The notes: generated by a model from the letters alone, not told the origin. Shown: positions 18,799-27,852, numbered from the stretch's first letter. The stretch is DNA of 64,000 bases from Streptomyces spinoverrucosus (GCF_006539505.1 NZ_BJND01000033.1:1-64000), one strand, 5' to 3'. Numbers and translations: made by a program.

Positions 18799-19351
18799 CG
18801 ACGGGGCCCGGCTGCGGCCCCTGGAGCCCTGGCACGCCGAGGAGTTCCTCGCCCACCTCGACCGCGGGCGGGACTTCATCACCCGGCACATCCCGTTCGG
18901 CGCCAAGGCCACCGACCTCGACTCCGCCCGGGCCCTGCTCCAGTCGTACGCCGACAAGCGCGCCGCCGACAGCGGCTCCATGCACGGCATCTGGCTGGAC
19001 GGCAAGCTCGTCGGCGGTGTCCTCTTCCGCGTCTTCGACGCCGCCACCGGGGTCTGCGAGATCGGCGTCTGGCTGGAACCGGCGGCCACCGGACGAGGCC
19101 TCATCACGCGCGCGTCCCGCATCCTGATCGACTGGGCGTTCGACGAGCGCGGTATGCACCGGGTGGAGTGGCACGCGGCGTCCGACAACACGGCCAGCAT
19201 CAACGTGGCACGCCGGCTCGGCATGACCCGGGAGGGCGTGCTGCGCGAGAGCTATCCCTGGCGGGGCGTGCGGCAGGATTACGAGATCTGGGCGGTGCTG
19301 GCGCCGGAGTGGGCCGAGGCAAGCATGCGCGGCGCTCACAACGATCATTAA
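18776..19351 (+). CDS. GNAT acetyltransferase (RimJ/RimL type)
   Basis: The 191-residue product resembles the RimJ/RimL group: LRPLEPWHAEEFLAHL near the start, IGVWLEPAATGRGLITRASRILIDWAF (acetyl-CoA motif A region, about 100-126), and HRVEWHAASDNTASINVARRLGM near 131-153. It probably N-acetylates a protein or small-molecule amine. ATG 18776 has GGAGAAGGAGCGG upstream, inside the end of the MMPL gene. The 23-bp overlap implies one transcript and possibly related roles, such as modifying the exported compound. Confidence 0.9.
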   Translation: MYAISLGDDGARLRPLEPWHAEEFLAHLDRGRDFITRHIPFGAKATDLDSARALLQSYADKRAADSGSMHGIWLDGKLVGGVLFRVFDAATGVCEIGVWLEPAATGRGLITRASRILIDWAFDERGMHRVEWHAASDNTASINVARRLGMTREGVLRESYPWRGVRQDYEIWAVLAPEWAEASMRGAHNDH

Positions 19352-19386
19352 GGAACCTCTCAGACTCCGTCCGTACGGTGCGGGGC

Positions 19387-19953
19387 ATGGGAACCAAGAC
19401 TGTGGACGAGACCCCCGCCGAGACCGGCGCCGAGGCCGAGGCGAAGACCGACGAGGAGCGGGTCGAGGAGGCGGCGGACGCCACCGCCACGGAAGCCGAC
19501 ACCGACCCCGGCGCCGAGGACGGTGACGCGCAGCCCGAAGCGTCCAACGACGCCGGCCCCTCCGGTGTCGGCCAGGGCGCCGGCGCCGTCGTCGCCGTCG
19601 CGCTCGGCATCGTCTCGCTCACCGGCAGCTGGGTCGGCACCGTGGCCTCCGCGCGCGAGTCGCTGATCGGCCAGCTGCAGACCTCGCAGACCTCCAGCGT
19701 CGCCACCATGGTCAAGGAGGGCTACGGCGACGCCTGGGCCGCCAACGCCCTGTGGGCCGGCGTGTTCGCGCTGGCCGCGCTGATCGTCGGCGTCGTGGTC
19801 CTGGCCCGCCCCGCGTTCGGCGCCCCCGGAAAGCCGCAGGCGCCGTGGATCAAGTCGGTCGCCTGGGCCGGTGTCTCCCTCGGCGTGATCGGCCTGTTCC
19901 TGGCCGTCCTGAAGTACACCGGCGTACTCCTGGGCCTGCCCGCCACCGGCTGA
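19387..19953 (+). CDS. Membrane protein with acidic disordered N-terminus (188 aa)
   Basis: Residues 1-60 are very rich in Glu, Asp, Ala and Thr (disordered, acidic). They are followed by three likely transmembrane helices (about 62-84, 117-139, 157-180: AVVAVALGIVSLTGSWVGTV, ALWAGVFALAALIVGVVVL, AWAGVSLGVIGLFLAVLKY). A TACGGT hexamer just before the ATG suggests leaderless transcription separate from the GNAT gene. I recognise no function; this type is common in Streptomyces. A strong terminator follows. Confidence 0.8.
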   Translation: MGTKTVDETPAETGAEAEAKTDEERVEEAADATATEADTDPGAEDGDAQPEASNDAGPSGVGQGAGAVVAVALGIVSLTGSWVGTVASARESLIGQLQTSQTSSVATMVKEGYGDAWAANALWAGVFALAALIVGVVVLARPAFGAPGKPQAPWIKSVAWAGVSLGVIGLFLAVLKYTGVLLGLPATG

Positions 19954-19968
19954 GCCGACACGGACCCA

Positions 19969-20026
19969 CGAGGGGTCCCCGGACGTCCAGAGGTACTGAC
20001 GGACGTACGGGGACCCCTCGTTTTTT
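19969..20026 (+). terminator. Rho-independent terminator
   Basis: A 20-bp stem (19969-19988 with 20001-20020, 19 of 20 paired, outer part CGAGGGGTCCCCG) with a 12-nt loop is followed by six T residues. It ends the MMPL-side transcripts, and its position is also suited to insulating the convergent kdgD operon. Confidence 0.93.
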
Positions 20027-20043
20027 GCGCGTCGGCGTGCGGC

Positions 20044-20955
20044 TCAGGAAGCGAGCACTGCGCGGCCCTCGGCGATGATGGCCGCCAGTTCCTCGACCTC
20101 CTGCGGGGCGAGGGACGTCAGCGGCGGCCGTACCGGTCCCGCTTCGATGCCCTCCAGGGTGACCCCGGCCTTCACCAGCGCCACCGCGTAGCCCGGAACC
20201 CGCTGGCGCAGCCGGACCAGGGGGTGGAAGAAGGCGCGCTGCAGCGCGTCGATCCGCTTCTGGTCGCCCTCCTCCACCGCGCGGTGGAAGGCGATGGAGA
20301 CATCCGGCGCGAAGGCGAAGGCGGCCGAGGAGTACAGCTCCACCCCCAGCGCCCGGTACGCCTGCTGGCTGGCCTCTGCCGTGGGCATGCCGTTGAAGAA
20401 CTGGAACTGCTTGCCGGTCCCGTCGAGTGAGTCCCGTACGGCGGGGACGATCCGCGCGACGAGATCGAGGTCGCCCGTTCCGTCCTTCAGACCCATGACG
20501 GTGTGCAGCTGGGCGACCTCCGCCGCCGAGCGCTCGTCGAACCGCGCGTTGGCCCGGTTGTAGACGATCAGCGGCAGGTCGGTCTCCCCGGCGACTTCCC
20601 GGGTGTAGGCGACGAGCCCGGCAGCGGGTGCCTCGACCAGGTAGGGCGGCATGAGCAGCAGGCCGTCCGCACCGGCCTCGGCCGCCGCCCGCGCGAACCG
20701 CCTGGCCAGGCCGAGGGCGCCGCCGGCCCCGGCGTACACCGGGACGCGTCCCCCCACCGCGTCGACGGCGGTCCGTACGACCGCGGTGAACTCATCCAGG
20801 TCCAGGGCATGGAACTCGCCGGTGCCGCAGGCGACGAACACTCCGCCCGGGCTGGCGTCGACCCCGGCCGCGATGTGCCGGCGCAGCGCGTCGAGGTCGA
20901 CCTCGCCGGTCGCGGTGAACGGGGTGACGGGGAAGAAGAGAACGCCTTCGAGCAT
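20044..20955 (-). CDS. kdgD: 5-dehydro-4-deoxyglucarate dehydratase (DHDPS superfamily)
   Basis: KdgD dehydrates and decarboxylates 5-keto-4-deoxyglucarate to 2-oxoglutarate semialdehyde in D-glucarate/galactarate breakdown. The 303-residue length is that of KdgD. Landmarks are LFFPVTPF, GVFVACGTGEFHAL near residue 37, LIVYNRAN near 128 (Tyr), the Schiff-base lysine in VMGLKDGTGD near 155, FNGMPTAEA near 190, and GYAVALVKAGV near 256. These separate it from DapA and NanA. It is last in a minus-strand operon 9 bp after a D-2-hydroxyacid dehydrogenase. The expected partner 2-oxoglutarate semialdehyde dehydrogenase is not in the window. Confidence 0.87.
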   Translation of the reverse strand: MLEGVLFFPVTPFTATGEVDLDALRRHIAAGVDASPGGVFVACGTGEFHALDLDEFTAVVRTAVDAVGGRVPVYAGAGGALGLARRFARAAAEAGADGLLLMPPYLVEAPAAGLVAYTREVAGETDLPLIVYNRANARFDERSAAEVAQLHTVMGLKDGTGDLDLVARIVPAVRDSLDGTGKQFQFFNGMPTAEASQQAYRALGVELYSSAAFAFAPDVSIAFHRAVEEGDQKRIDALQRAFFHPLVRLRQRVPGYAVALVKAGVTLEGIEAGPVRPPLTSLAPQEVEELAAIIAEGRAVLAS

Positions 20956-20964
20956 GGTGTTTTC

Positions 20965-21999
20965 CTACTCATCGTGAGGGACAGCGCGGGCGGGGGACGG
21001 GGGTGCTGCGGCGACGCTTCCGGTTGACGCCGGGGCGCGGACCACGTTGCTGAGCGCGTCGCCGCGCTTCAGCCGGTCGATGTTGTCGGCGATCTCTGTC
21101 GCGCGGGCGGCGAAGGTGTCGGCCGTGTGGCCCGAATGGTGCGGGGTCATCAGCACGTTCGGCAGGTCGTGGAAGGGCAGTCGGCTGGGCGCCTCGGGAG
21201 GGCCCGACCACCACACGTCCAGTGCGGCGCCCGCGATGGTGCCCGAGCTCAGCGCTTCGTAGAGCGCTTCCTCCTGCACCACCGGCCCGCGGGCCACGTT
21301 GACCAGCAGGGCCTCGGGGCCCATGGCCGCCAGTTCGGCGGGGCCGATCAACCCCCTGGTGGCGGCGGTGAGGGGGACGGTGACCACCACGATGTCGGAA
21401 TCGGCGAGGAGTTCGGCCAGCCGGTCGTTGCCGCCGACCCAGTCGGGCCGCAGATCCGCGGGGACCGGCGCGCGGGGGTCGCGCCGTACGGCACGGATGC
21501 GCAGGCCGACCGCCTGGCAGAGCCGGGCGACCTCGGTGCCGGTCTCGCCGAAACCGATGATGCCCACGCGGCGGCCCGGCAGCGTGGTCCCGAAGGCAAG
21601 CCCGGGATCGACCGCCACATTGCGCCAGCGTCCGGCGCGCAGCGCGCGGTCGGCTCCCAGGACGTCCCGGGAGAGCATCAGGATCGACATCAGCACGTGC
21701 TCGGCGATGGAACGGCCGTGGTGGTGGGTGGTGGCGACCGTGACCCCCGGGTGGAGCGCGTCCAGCGGGATGCCGTCGTAGCCGGCGCCGACAACATGGA
21801 CGAGCCGCAGCCGTTGGGCACGCCGTGCGTCCTCGGGGCGCAGCGTGGAGCCGACGTAGACCTCGACGTCGGCGATGGCCTCGGAGCGCCGCGCCGCGTC
21901 CCAGTCGTAGGACTCCAGCCAGTCGTGCTGTCCCCGCGTGGACGTTGTGAGCCGGTCGTGGAAGCGGCTCAGGATGCGGTGGTCCAGCATGATGCGCAT
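20965..21999 (-). CDS. D-isomer-specific 2-hydroxyacid dehydrogenase
   Basis: The 344-residue product contains the NAD-binding glycine motif GIIGFGETGTEVARL near residue 145, the substrate arginine in NVARGPVVQ near 233, a glutamate region at PPEAPSR, and the acid/base histidine in MTPHHSGH near 285. The start at ATG 21999 has GGAGGTGG upstream; longer in-frame extensions would run through the operator region. It lies 9 bp before kdgD and 91 bp after the stop of a second dehydrogenase. Its own upstream region contains TGTAGACA-type sites. A glyoxylate/hydroxypyruvate or sugar-acid reductase role is likely, with unknown substrate. Confidence 0.9.
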   Translation of the reverse strand: MRIMLDHRILSRFHDRLTTSTRGQHDWLESYDWDAARRSEAIADVEVYVGSTLRPEDARRAQRLRLVHVVGAGYDGIPLDALHPGVTVATTHHHGRSIAEHVLMSILMLSRDVLGADRALRAGRWRNVAVDPGLAFGTTLPGRRVGIIGFGETGTEVARLCQAVGLRIRAVRRDPRAPVPADLRPDWVGGNDRLAELLADSDIVVVTVPLTAATRGLIGPAELAAMGPEALLVNVARGPVVQEEALYEALSSGTIAGAALDVWWSGPPEAPSRLPFHDLPNVLMTPHHSGHTADTFAARATEIADNIDRLKRGDALSNVVRAPASTGSVAAAPPSPARAVPHDE

Positions 22000-22043
22000 G
22001 AGCCGCTCACCACCTCCGAGTTCCGTATCATGAACGCCATCCC

Positions 22044-22074
22044 CATATGTAGTCGGCGTTCTCATTTGTAGACA
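22044..22074. promoter_or_regulatory. Candidate GntR/FCD-type operators (two half-related copies)
   Basis: CATATGTAGTC (22044-22054) and CATTTGTAGACA (22063-22074) are direct copies 19 bp apart, and the second contains TGTAGACA. The same 8-mer occurs in the promoter region of the divergent transporter operon (23271-23278). The form TGT-N2-ACA fits FadR/FCD GntR regulators of sugar-acid genes. Confidence 0.55.
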
Positions 22075-22090
22075 GCTGTGGGCCGCGGTG

Positions 22091-23080
22091 TCAATGGGCG
22101 GCCTCCGGCACCGGGGTGAGCAGGACCCCCTCGGTCATGAACCGCTCCACATTGCGCAGCACCAGCTCGCCCATGGCCTCGCGGGTCTCCCTGGTGGCGC
22201 TGGCGATGTGGGGGAGCAGGACCACCCGGTCCGAGTCCAGCAGCGCCTGGGGCACGTTCGGCTCGTCGGCGAAGACATCGAGCGCCGCACCCGCGATCCG
22301 CCCCGCCTCCAGCGCCGCGACCAGGGCCGATTCGTCGACGACGCTGCCCCGCGCCACGTTCACCAGGTGACCCTCGGGCCCGAGCGCCTCCAGCACCGCC
22401 GCCGAGACCAGCCCCTCGGTGCCCGCCCCGCCCGCGACCGTGACCACGAGCGCGTCGCAGGCGGCGGCCAGCGCCTCGGCGGTGGGCAGATGGCGGTAGG
22501 GCACATCGGCCACCGGGACGCGCGAGCAGTACGACACCTCGGTACCGAAGCCTTCGAGCCGCCGCGCGACGGCCCGGCCGATGCGGCCGAGCCCGAGGAT
22601 GCCGACCCGCTTCCCGCTCACCCGCGAGGCCAGCGGAAACGGCGCGGCGGTCCACCCTCCGCCGCGTACGTACCGGTCGGCGGCCGACAACCGGCGCATG
22701 GAGTCGATCAGCGCGCCCACGGCGAGGTCGGCCACACAGTCGGTGAGCACGTCGGGGGTGTTGCTGACGTCGATGCCGCGCGCCCGGGCGCGGACCACGT
22801 CCGTGGTCTCGTAGCCGACGCCGAAGTGGACGATGGCGCGCAGCCGCGGCAGTGCGTCCATCAGGGCGTTGTCGACCCCGGTCCGCGCGCTGGTCACGGC
22901 GGCGACCACCTCGCCGCCGTGGTCGCGCAGGTACGCGGCCGGATCGGGCAGTTCGTGCAGGCGCACCGTGCGGTAACGCCCGGCCAGGGTCCGCTCCAGG
23001 CCGGTGAGCAGGGGCGACACCTGGAGCAAGGTGGCCGGGGTGCTGGAGGTGATGTCGGCCGTGGGTCCGGGGATGGCCAT
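22091..23080 (-). CDS. D-isomer-specific 2-hydroxyacid dehydrogenase (glyoxylate/hydroxypyruvate reductase-like)
   Basis: The 329-residue product shows VHFGVGYETTDVVRARARGI near residue 90, the dinucleotide motif GILGLGRIGRAVARRLEGFG near 155, the arginine in NVARGSVVDESAL near 235, the glutamate in FADEPNVP near 265 and the histidine in LLPHIASATRE near 286. All catalytic residues are present. The ATG at 23080 has AGGAG upstream. It is first in the minus-strand arm of the divergon and faces the ABC transporter operon across 261 bp. It differs from the 20965 enzyme in sequence, so the two are paralogues rather than a recent duplicate. Confidence 0.92.
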   Translation of the reverse strand: MAIPGPTADITSSTPATLLQVSPLLTGLERTLAGRYRTVRLHELPDPAAYLRDHGGEVVAAVTSARTGVDNALMDALPRLRAIVHFGVGYETTDVVRARARGIDVSNTPDVLTDCVADLAVGALIDSMRRLSAADRYVRGGGWTAAPFPLASRVSGKRVGILGLGRIGRAVARRLEGFGTEVSYCSRVPVADVPYRHLPTAEALAAACDALVVTVAGGAGTEGLVSAAVLEALGPEGHLVNVARGSVVDESALVAALEAGRIAGAALDVFADEPNVPQALLDSDRVVLLPHIASATRETREAMGELVLRNVERFMTEGVLLTPVPEAAH

Positions 23081-23209
23081 GTGATCTCCTGTCTGCGTCG
23101 AGGAAGTCGAGGAAGTCGAGGGGTCGGGGGCGCGCGGCACGTGCGGCCGGGGTGGGTCGGGCCGGGGGGTGCGGAAGCGGCGCGGGACGGGTCCGATCCT
23201 GCGCATCCC

Positions 23210-23238
23210 TTGACGCTGCCACGGCGCCGGTTTAGCTT
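23210..23238 (+). promoter_or_regulatory. HrdB-type promoter of the ABC transporter operon
   Basis: TTGACG (23210-23215), a 17-bp spacer and TAGCTT (23233-23238) match the vegetative consensus well. The predicted transcription start is about 23245, leaving roughly 97 nt before the binding-protein ATG. The TGTAGACA site lies at about +26. Confidence 0.7.
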
Positions 23239-23269
23239 CGGCGTTCACAGATGCGGACCGCGTACGCAA

Positions 23270-23279
23270 GTGTAGACAC
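23270..23279. promoter_or_regulatory. Candidate operator GTGTAGACAC
   Basis: GTGT-AG-ACAC is a short palindrome matching the site at 22067-22074 before the dehydrogenase/kdgD arm. It is located just downstream of the predicted start of the transporter transcript, as expected for a repressor such as a GntR-family sugar-acid regulator. No regulator gene is adjacent. Confidence 0.55.
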
Positions 23280-23341
23280 CGCCTCGCGGCCGCCCGTACG
23301 TGGAACGCGACACATCAGCACTCACCGGAGACGAGCCGACA

Positions 23342-24934
23342 ATGAAGTTCTCCGTTTCCCCCATCCCGCCCGCCGGACGAAGGCGGTCCCGCGCGACGAC
23401 TGCGATGCTCCTGGCGGGCACGGTGCTGTTGTCCAGCGGCTGCGCTGTCGCGGGCAGCGCCGCCGGTGACGCCGGCCGCGCCGACGGCCGCACGCTGCGG
23501 GTGGTGCTCACTCAGGAGCCACCGACCCTGGAACCGTGCGAGGCCTCCCTGACCGGCACCGGCGTCGTCGTCCGGTCCAACATCACCGAGCCGCTCGTCG
23601 AACGCGACCCGGACTCCGGCGAACTGCACCCCCTGCTCGCCACGGGCTGGAAGCAGACGGACGAGCGCACCTGGACTTTCGACACGCGCACCGGGGTGAC
23701 CTTCCAGAACGGCGAGCCGTTCACCGCCGAGGACGCCGCCTTCTCCATCGACCGGGCGGTCAACTCCGACCTCGCCTGCAACGTCGAGGGCTATGTCTTC
23801 GGCGACGCCGACCTCGAAGTGAAGGCGGTGAGCGACACCCGGCTGACCGTCACCACCGAGCAGCCCGACCCGATCCTGCCGCTGCGCCTGAGCTTCGTGG
23901 AGATCGTGCCGCGCACGACCGACGCCGAGGCAAAGGTCCGTATCCCCATAGGCACCGGCCCCTACGCCGTCAGCTCCTGGCAGCCCGGAGCGGCGATCTC
24001 CCTCAACCGCTACGACGGCTACTGGGGCGAGGCCCCGGCCTTCCCCCGGGCCCGTTACGTCTGGCGCAGCGACGCGAGCGTCAGGGCCGCCATGATCGAC
24101 AAGGGCGAGGCGGAGATCGCGGTGGCCCTCGACCCCATCGAGGCCCACAAGGACACGACTGCCTCCTACCCCAACAACGAGACGACCGCGCTGCGGCTGG
24201 ACGGCCGCGAGCCGCCGCTCGACGACCTCCGGGTACGCCGGGCCGTCGACCTGGCCGTGGACCGCGAGGGCATCATCGACGCCCTGCTCGGCGGACTCGC
24301 GGAGCCGGCCGGGCAGCTGGTCCCGCCCGGCGTGGTGGGACACAACGACGAGATCCGGCCGACCCGGCAGAACGTTGCCCGGGCCAAGGCCCTGATCGAG
24401 GAGGCCAAGGCCGACGGTGTGCCCGTCGACCGGCAGATCACCCTGGTAGCCCGCAACGGCATGTTCTCCGGGGTGTCGGAGACCGCTGAGGCCCTCCAGT
24501 ACCAGATGCAGCAGATCGGGCTGAACGTACGAGTACGGATGGCCGACACCGCCACCCAGCTCCAGTACCAGCTCCGGCCGCTGCCCAAAGGCGTCGGCCC
24601 CATCGCCCTGCTGATCATGCACGGCAACCAGGCCGGCGACGCGGCCTTCACCACGAGCCAGTACCTGATGAGCGACGGCCCGCAGTCCACCTTCGGCACC
24701 GAGGAACTCGACCGGCGCATCGCCGAGGCGGATGCCCTCTCCGGCGACGAGCGCCAGAAGGCCTTCGCGGAGTTGCTCGCCGACCAGAACAAGACGGTCG
24801 TTCAGTACACCCATCTGGCCCACATGAGCGGACTGCTCGGCCTGTCACCGTCCATCCGGTACGAGCCGGACTCCGCCACCGGCGACGAGATGCGGCTGGC
24901 AGAGGTCAGCCCGGCGAAGGCGGCACAGCACTGA
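23342..24934 (+). CDS. ABC transporter substrate-binding lipoprotein, family 5
   Basis: The 530-residue protein has a lipoprotein signal (basic N-terminus, hydrophobic segment, lipobox LSSGC with Cys near residue 35). A SBP_bac_5 domain follows (LTQEPPTLEPCEASLTGTG, ITEPLVERD, IPIGTGPYAVSSWQPG, DLRVRRAVDLAVDREGIIDALLGG). Family-5 proteins bind peptides, nickel complexes, or sugars and sugar acids. Linkage to KdgD and two hydroxyacid dehydrogenases suggests a sugar acid or glycoside here (inference). It leads a five-gene operon with both permeases and both ATPases, and the next gene starts 1 bp after its stop. Confidence 0.92.
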   Translation: MKFSVSPIPPAGRRRSRATTAMLLAGTVLLSSGCAVAGSAAGDAGRADGRTLRVVLTQEPPTLEPCEASLTGTGVVVRSNITEPLVERDPDSGELHPLLATGWKQTDERTWTFDTRTGVTFQNGEPFTAEDAAFSIDRAVNSDLACNVEGYVFGDADLEVKAVSDTRLTVTTEQPDPILPLRLSFVEIVPRTTDAEAKVRIPIGTGPYAVSSWQPGAAISLNRYDGYWGEAPAFPRARYVWRSDASVRAAMIDKGEAEIAVALDPIEAHKDTTASYPNNETTALRLDGREPPLDDLRVRRAVDLAVDREGIIDALLGGLAEPAGQLVPPGVVGHNDEIRPTRQNVARAKALIEEAKADGVPVDRQITLVARNGMFSGVSETAEALQYQMQQIGLNVRVRMADTATQLQYQLRPLPKGVGPIALLIMHGNQAGDAAFTTSQYLMSDGPQSTFGTEELDRRIAEADALSGDERQKAFAELLADQNKTVVQYTHLAHMSGLLGLSPSIRYEPDSATGDEMRLAEVSPAKAAQH

Positions 24935-24935
24935 C

Positions 24936-25865
24936 ATGGTTACCTTTCTGCGCAAACGCATGCTCTCCAGCGCCATCCCCCTGGTGTGCGTGGTGCTGGG
25001 CGTGTTTTTCCTGGCCCGGATGACGGGCAACCCGGTCGACCTCTACCTCCCGCTGAGCGCCACCGCCGAGCAGCGCGCGGAGTTCGCCGCGGCGCAGGGC
25101 TTCGACCTCTCCATCCCGGCACAGCTGTGGAACTACCTCGTCGACGCCGCGCACCTGGACTTCGGCACCTCGCTCAGGACCGGGCAGTCCGCGACCGAGA
25201 TGGTGCTCGACGCCTTCCCCGTCACCCTGCAGCTCGCCGGCGTGACCATGCTGCTGGCGATCACCGGAGCGGTACTGATCGGCAGCCTGGCCGCCTACCG
25301 GCCCAACTCCCTGGTCGACCGGATCGCCAGCCTGCTGTCCATGACGGCCGCCAGCATCCCCGACTTCTGGTTCGCCGTCATGGGCGTCCTGGTCTTCGGC
25401 GTGAGCCTCGGCTGGTTGCCCACCTCGGGCACCCTGGGCGGACCCGAGGTCTGGGTCCTGCCCATCGCGACCCTGCTGATCCGCCCGTTCGGTGTGCTGG
25501 TCCAGGTGGTGCGCGGCAGCATGGTCTCCGCGCTCTCCGCGCCCTACGTCAAGATCGCCCGGAGCAAGGGCGCCACGCCCCGCCGGGTGATCTTCGGTCA
25601 CGCCCTGCGCAACGCGGTGACGCCCGTGCTGACCGTGGCCGGTGACCTGACGGTGGGCCTGGTCAACGGTGCCGTGATCGTGGAGACGATCTTCGGCTGG
25701 CCCGGCATCGGCAAACTCATGATCGACTCCATTCTGCAGCGCGACTTCGCGGTCCTCCAGGCGGCCGTTCTGCTCACCGCGGTGACCATCTTCGCGCTGA
25801 ACATTCTGGTCGACGTCTGTCACGCGCTGACCGATCCCCGAGTGCGTCAGGCGGTGCCGGCATGA
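24936..25865 (+). CDS. ABC transporter permease, DppB/OppB type
   Basis: The 309-residue inner-membrane protein has about six helices. The N-terminal helix LSSAIPLVCVVLGVFFLARM is followed by a loop typical of DppB (PLSATAEQRAEFAAAQGFDLSIPAQLWNYL). The EAA loop YVKIARSKGATPRRVIFGHA (about 204-223), which contacts the ATPases, and IFGWPGIGKLMIDSI near 252 are both present. Its stop overlaps the next start by ATGA, so the two permeases are translationally coupled and should form a heterodimer. Confidence 0.94.
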   Translation: MVTFLRKRMLSSAIPLVCVVLGVFFLARMTGNPVDLYLPLSATAEQRAEFAAAQGFDLSIPAQLWNYLVDAAHLDFGTSLRTGQSATEMVLDAFPVTLQLAGVTMLLAITGAVLIGSLAAYRPNSLVDRIASLLSMTAASIPDFWFAVMGVLVFGVSLGWLPTSGTLGGPEVWVLPIATLLIRPFGVLVQVVRGSMVSALSAPYVKIARSKGATPRRVIFGHALRNAVTPVLTVAGDLTVGLVNGAVIVETIFGWPGIGKLMIDSILQRDFAVLQAAVLLTAVTIFALNILVDVCHALTDPRVRQAVPA

Positions 25866-26845
25866 GCGAAGGAAGCAGCATGACCACAGCAGAGACCTCC
25901 GCCGTCCCCGTGAACGAAACCGTTCCCGCCCGGCACCGTCCGCCGCGCTGGTGGCGGCTGCTCGGCCGGGACCGCGCCGCGGCCGCCGGAGCCGTCGTCC
26001 TCACCCTGGTCGCCCTCGTCGCCCTCTTCGGCCGGCTGTTCATCGGCGACCGCGCACAGCGCCAGGACCTGGACGCCTCCCTGCGGCCGCCGTCCCTGAG
26101 TGACGGGGTGTACGGGCTGCTCGGCACCGACGTCCTCGGGCGCAGCGTGCTCGCGCGCCTGATCGACGCGGCGGGGACGACCCTGTCCGTGGCCGTCCCC
26201 GCGGTGCTGTGCTCACTCGTGATCGGATCGGCCCTCGGCCTGTGGGCCGGCTACCACGGGGGACGCCGGGAGAGTCTGGCGATGCGCGTCGCCGATGTCA
26301 TCCTCAGCTTCCCCTCCCTGCTCATCGCGGTGGTCGTGCTCTACGTCTTCTCGCCCTCCGCGCTGAACATCGTGCTGATCCTCGCCGTGGCCCGCATCCC
26401 GGTGTATCTGCGCACCTCCCGGGCGGAGGCGGCCGAGCTGAGGAGCCGGCTGTTCGTCGACGCGGCCCGCACCTTCGGCACCCCCAGCCGGCACATCATC
26501 TACCGGCACATCCTGCCGATCGCCCTGCCGACGCTGCTGACCGTCGCCACCCTCGACTTCTGCTTCGTGATGCTCACCGAGTCCTCGCTGAGCTTCCTCG
26601 GCATCGGAATCCAGCCCCCGGACGTCAGCTGGGGCCTGATGGTCGCCCAGGGCCGGCAGTACCTCCAGACCGCCTGGTGGATCACGGTGCTGCCCGGGCT
26701 CGCCATCGTGCTCACCACGGTGTCCGCCACGCTGCTCGCCGCGTGGGCCCGGATCGCCACCGACCCCGCCCAGCGCTGGCGTCTGACGCTGCCCCGCAAG
26801 CGCCGCGGTGCCTCCGCCGCCGTTCCTCCGGAGATGATCCCGTGA
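25862..26845 (+). CDS. ABC transporter permease, DppC/OppC type
   Basis: The 327-residue permease has an N-terminal helix after RLLGRDRAAAAGA (about 35-60), LLGTDVLGRSVLARLIDAA near 80-98, and the EAA loop FVDAARTFGTPSRHIIYRHI near 200-219. SSLSFLGIGIQPPDVSWGLM near 240 is the usual DppC C-terminal signature. The ATG at 25862 overlaps the upstream stop. A second ATG at 25880 has GAAGGAAG in front and would shorten the protein by six residues; either is plausible. Confidence 0.94.
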   Translation: MSEGSSMTTAETSAVPVNETVPARHRPPRWWRLLGRDRAAAAGAVVLTLVALVALFGRLFIGDRAQRQDLDASLRPPSLSDGVYGLLGTDVLGRSVLARLIDAAGTTLSVAVPAVLCSLVIGSALGLWAGYHGGRRESLAMRVADVILSFPSLLIAVVVLYVFSPSALNIVLILAVARIPVYLRTSRAEAAELRSRLFVDAARTFGTPSRHIIYRHILPIALPTLLTVATLDFCFVMLTESSLSFLGIGIQPPDVSWGLMVAQGRQYLQTAWWITVLPGLAIVLTTVSATLLAAWARIATDPAQRWRLTLPRKRRGASAAVPPEMIP

Positions 26846-27852
26846 CGACCACTTCCGCCCCCGCCCCGTCCGACACCGCCCCCGCCCTCGACGTCGAAGG
26901 GCTGTGCGTGGACCTGAGCACGCCCTCCGGGACCGTACGCGCCGTGAACGGCGTCAGCTTCAGCGTCCGCCGCGGCCGCACCCTCGCCCTGCTCGGCGAG
27001 TCCGGCTGCGGCAAGTCGATGACCGCGCTGTCGGTGGTGGGACTGCTCGACCCCGCGGCCTCCGTGACCGGCGGCGCCGTACGGGTCAGGGGCAAGGACA
27101 CCCTGCGGCTGAGCCCGGCCGAACGCCGCAAGCTGGCCGGCCCCGTCCTGTCCATCGTCTTCCAGGACGCCCTGACCGCCCTCAACCCGGTGCAGCCGGT
27201 GGGCCGGCAGATCGGCGAGCCGTTCCGCATCCACCGCGGACTCTCCCGGCGGCAGGCCGAGGAGAAGGCGATCGAGCTGATGACCCGCGTGGGCATCCCC
27301 GAGCCGCGGCAGCGGGCCAAGTCCTATCCGCACCAGTTCTCCGGGGGCATGCGCCAGCGGCTGCTGATCGCGATGGCCGTCGCCCTCGACCCCGACGTGC
27401 TCATCGCCGACGAGCCGACCACCGCGCTCGACGTCACCGTGCAGGCACAGATCATGCGGCTGCTGCGGGACCTCCAGGACGAGCGGCACATGGCCGTCGT
27501 ACTGATCACCCATGACCTGGCCGTGGTCGCCCAGCGCGCCGACGACGTGGTCGTGATGTACGCCGGGACGGTCGTGGAGCAGGGAGCGGTGCACGACGTC
27601 TTCACCTCACCCCGCCACCCCTACACCCGCGGACTGCTCGACTCGGTCCCGGAGGACGCCGAGCGCGGACGCCCGCTGCCCGCCGTCCCCGGCAGCCCGC
27701 CCGAGCTGAGCGCGGTGCCGCCCGGCTGTGTCTTCCAGGCCCGCTGCCCGCTGGTGCGGGAGCGGTGCGTCCGGGAACGGCCGTCCCTGCGCAGCACGGG
27801 CGACGGACGTTCGGCCGCCTGCCACTTCTCCGAGGAGCTCGACCGTGCCTGA
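26842..27852 (+). CDS. ABC transporter ATP-binding protein, DppD/OppD type
   Basis: The 336-residue ATPase has Walker A GESGCGKS near residue 52, Q-loop [11 protein letters not shown] near 110, signature FSGGMRQR near 168, Walker [13 protein letters not shown] near 187, and the switch histidine in ITHDL near 218. The C-terminal oligopeptide-type extension has cysteines ([20 protein letters not shown]) that in OppD/OppF relatives bind an Fe-S cluster or stabilise the tail. The GTG start overlaps the previous stop (GTGA). It pairs with the next ATPase. Confidence 0.95.
   Translation: MTTTSAPAPSDTAPALDVEGLCVDLSTPSGTVRAVNGVSFSVRRGRTLALLGESGCGKSMTALSVVGLLDPAASVTGGAVRVRGKDTLRLSPAERRKLAGPVLSIVFQDALTALNPVQPVGRQIGEPFRIHRGLSRRQAEEKAIELMTRVGIPEPRQRAKSYPHQFSGGMRQRLLIAMAVALDPDVLIADEPTTALDVTVQAQIMRLLRDLQDERHMAVVLITHDLAVVAQRADDVVVMYAGTVVEQGAVHDVFTSPRHPYTRGLLDSVPEDAERGRPLPAVPGSPPELSAVPPGCVFQARCPLVRERCVRERPSLRSTGDGRSAACHFSEELDRA

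Noticed and set aside
20044-20955. Dihydrodipicolinate synthase (dapA) or N-acetylneuraminate lyase
   Set aside because: GVFVACGTGEFHAL, FNGMPTAE and the 303-residue length fit KdgD, and the gene neighbourhood is catabolic.
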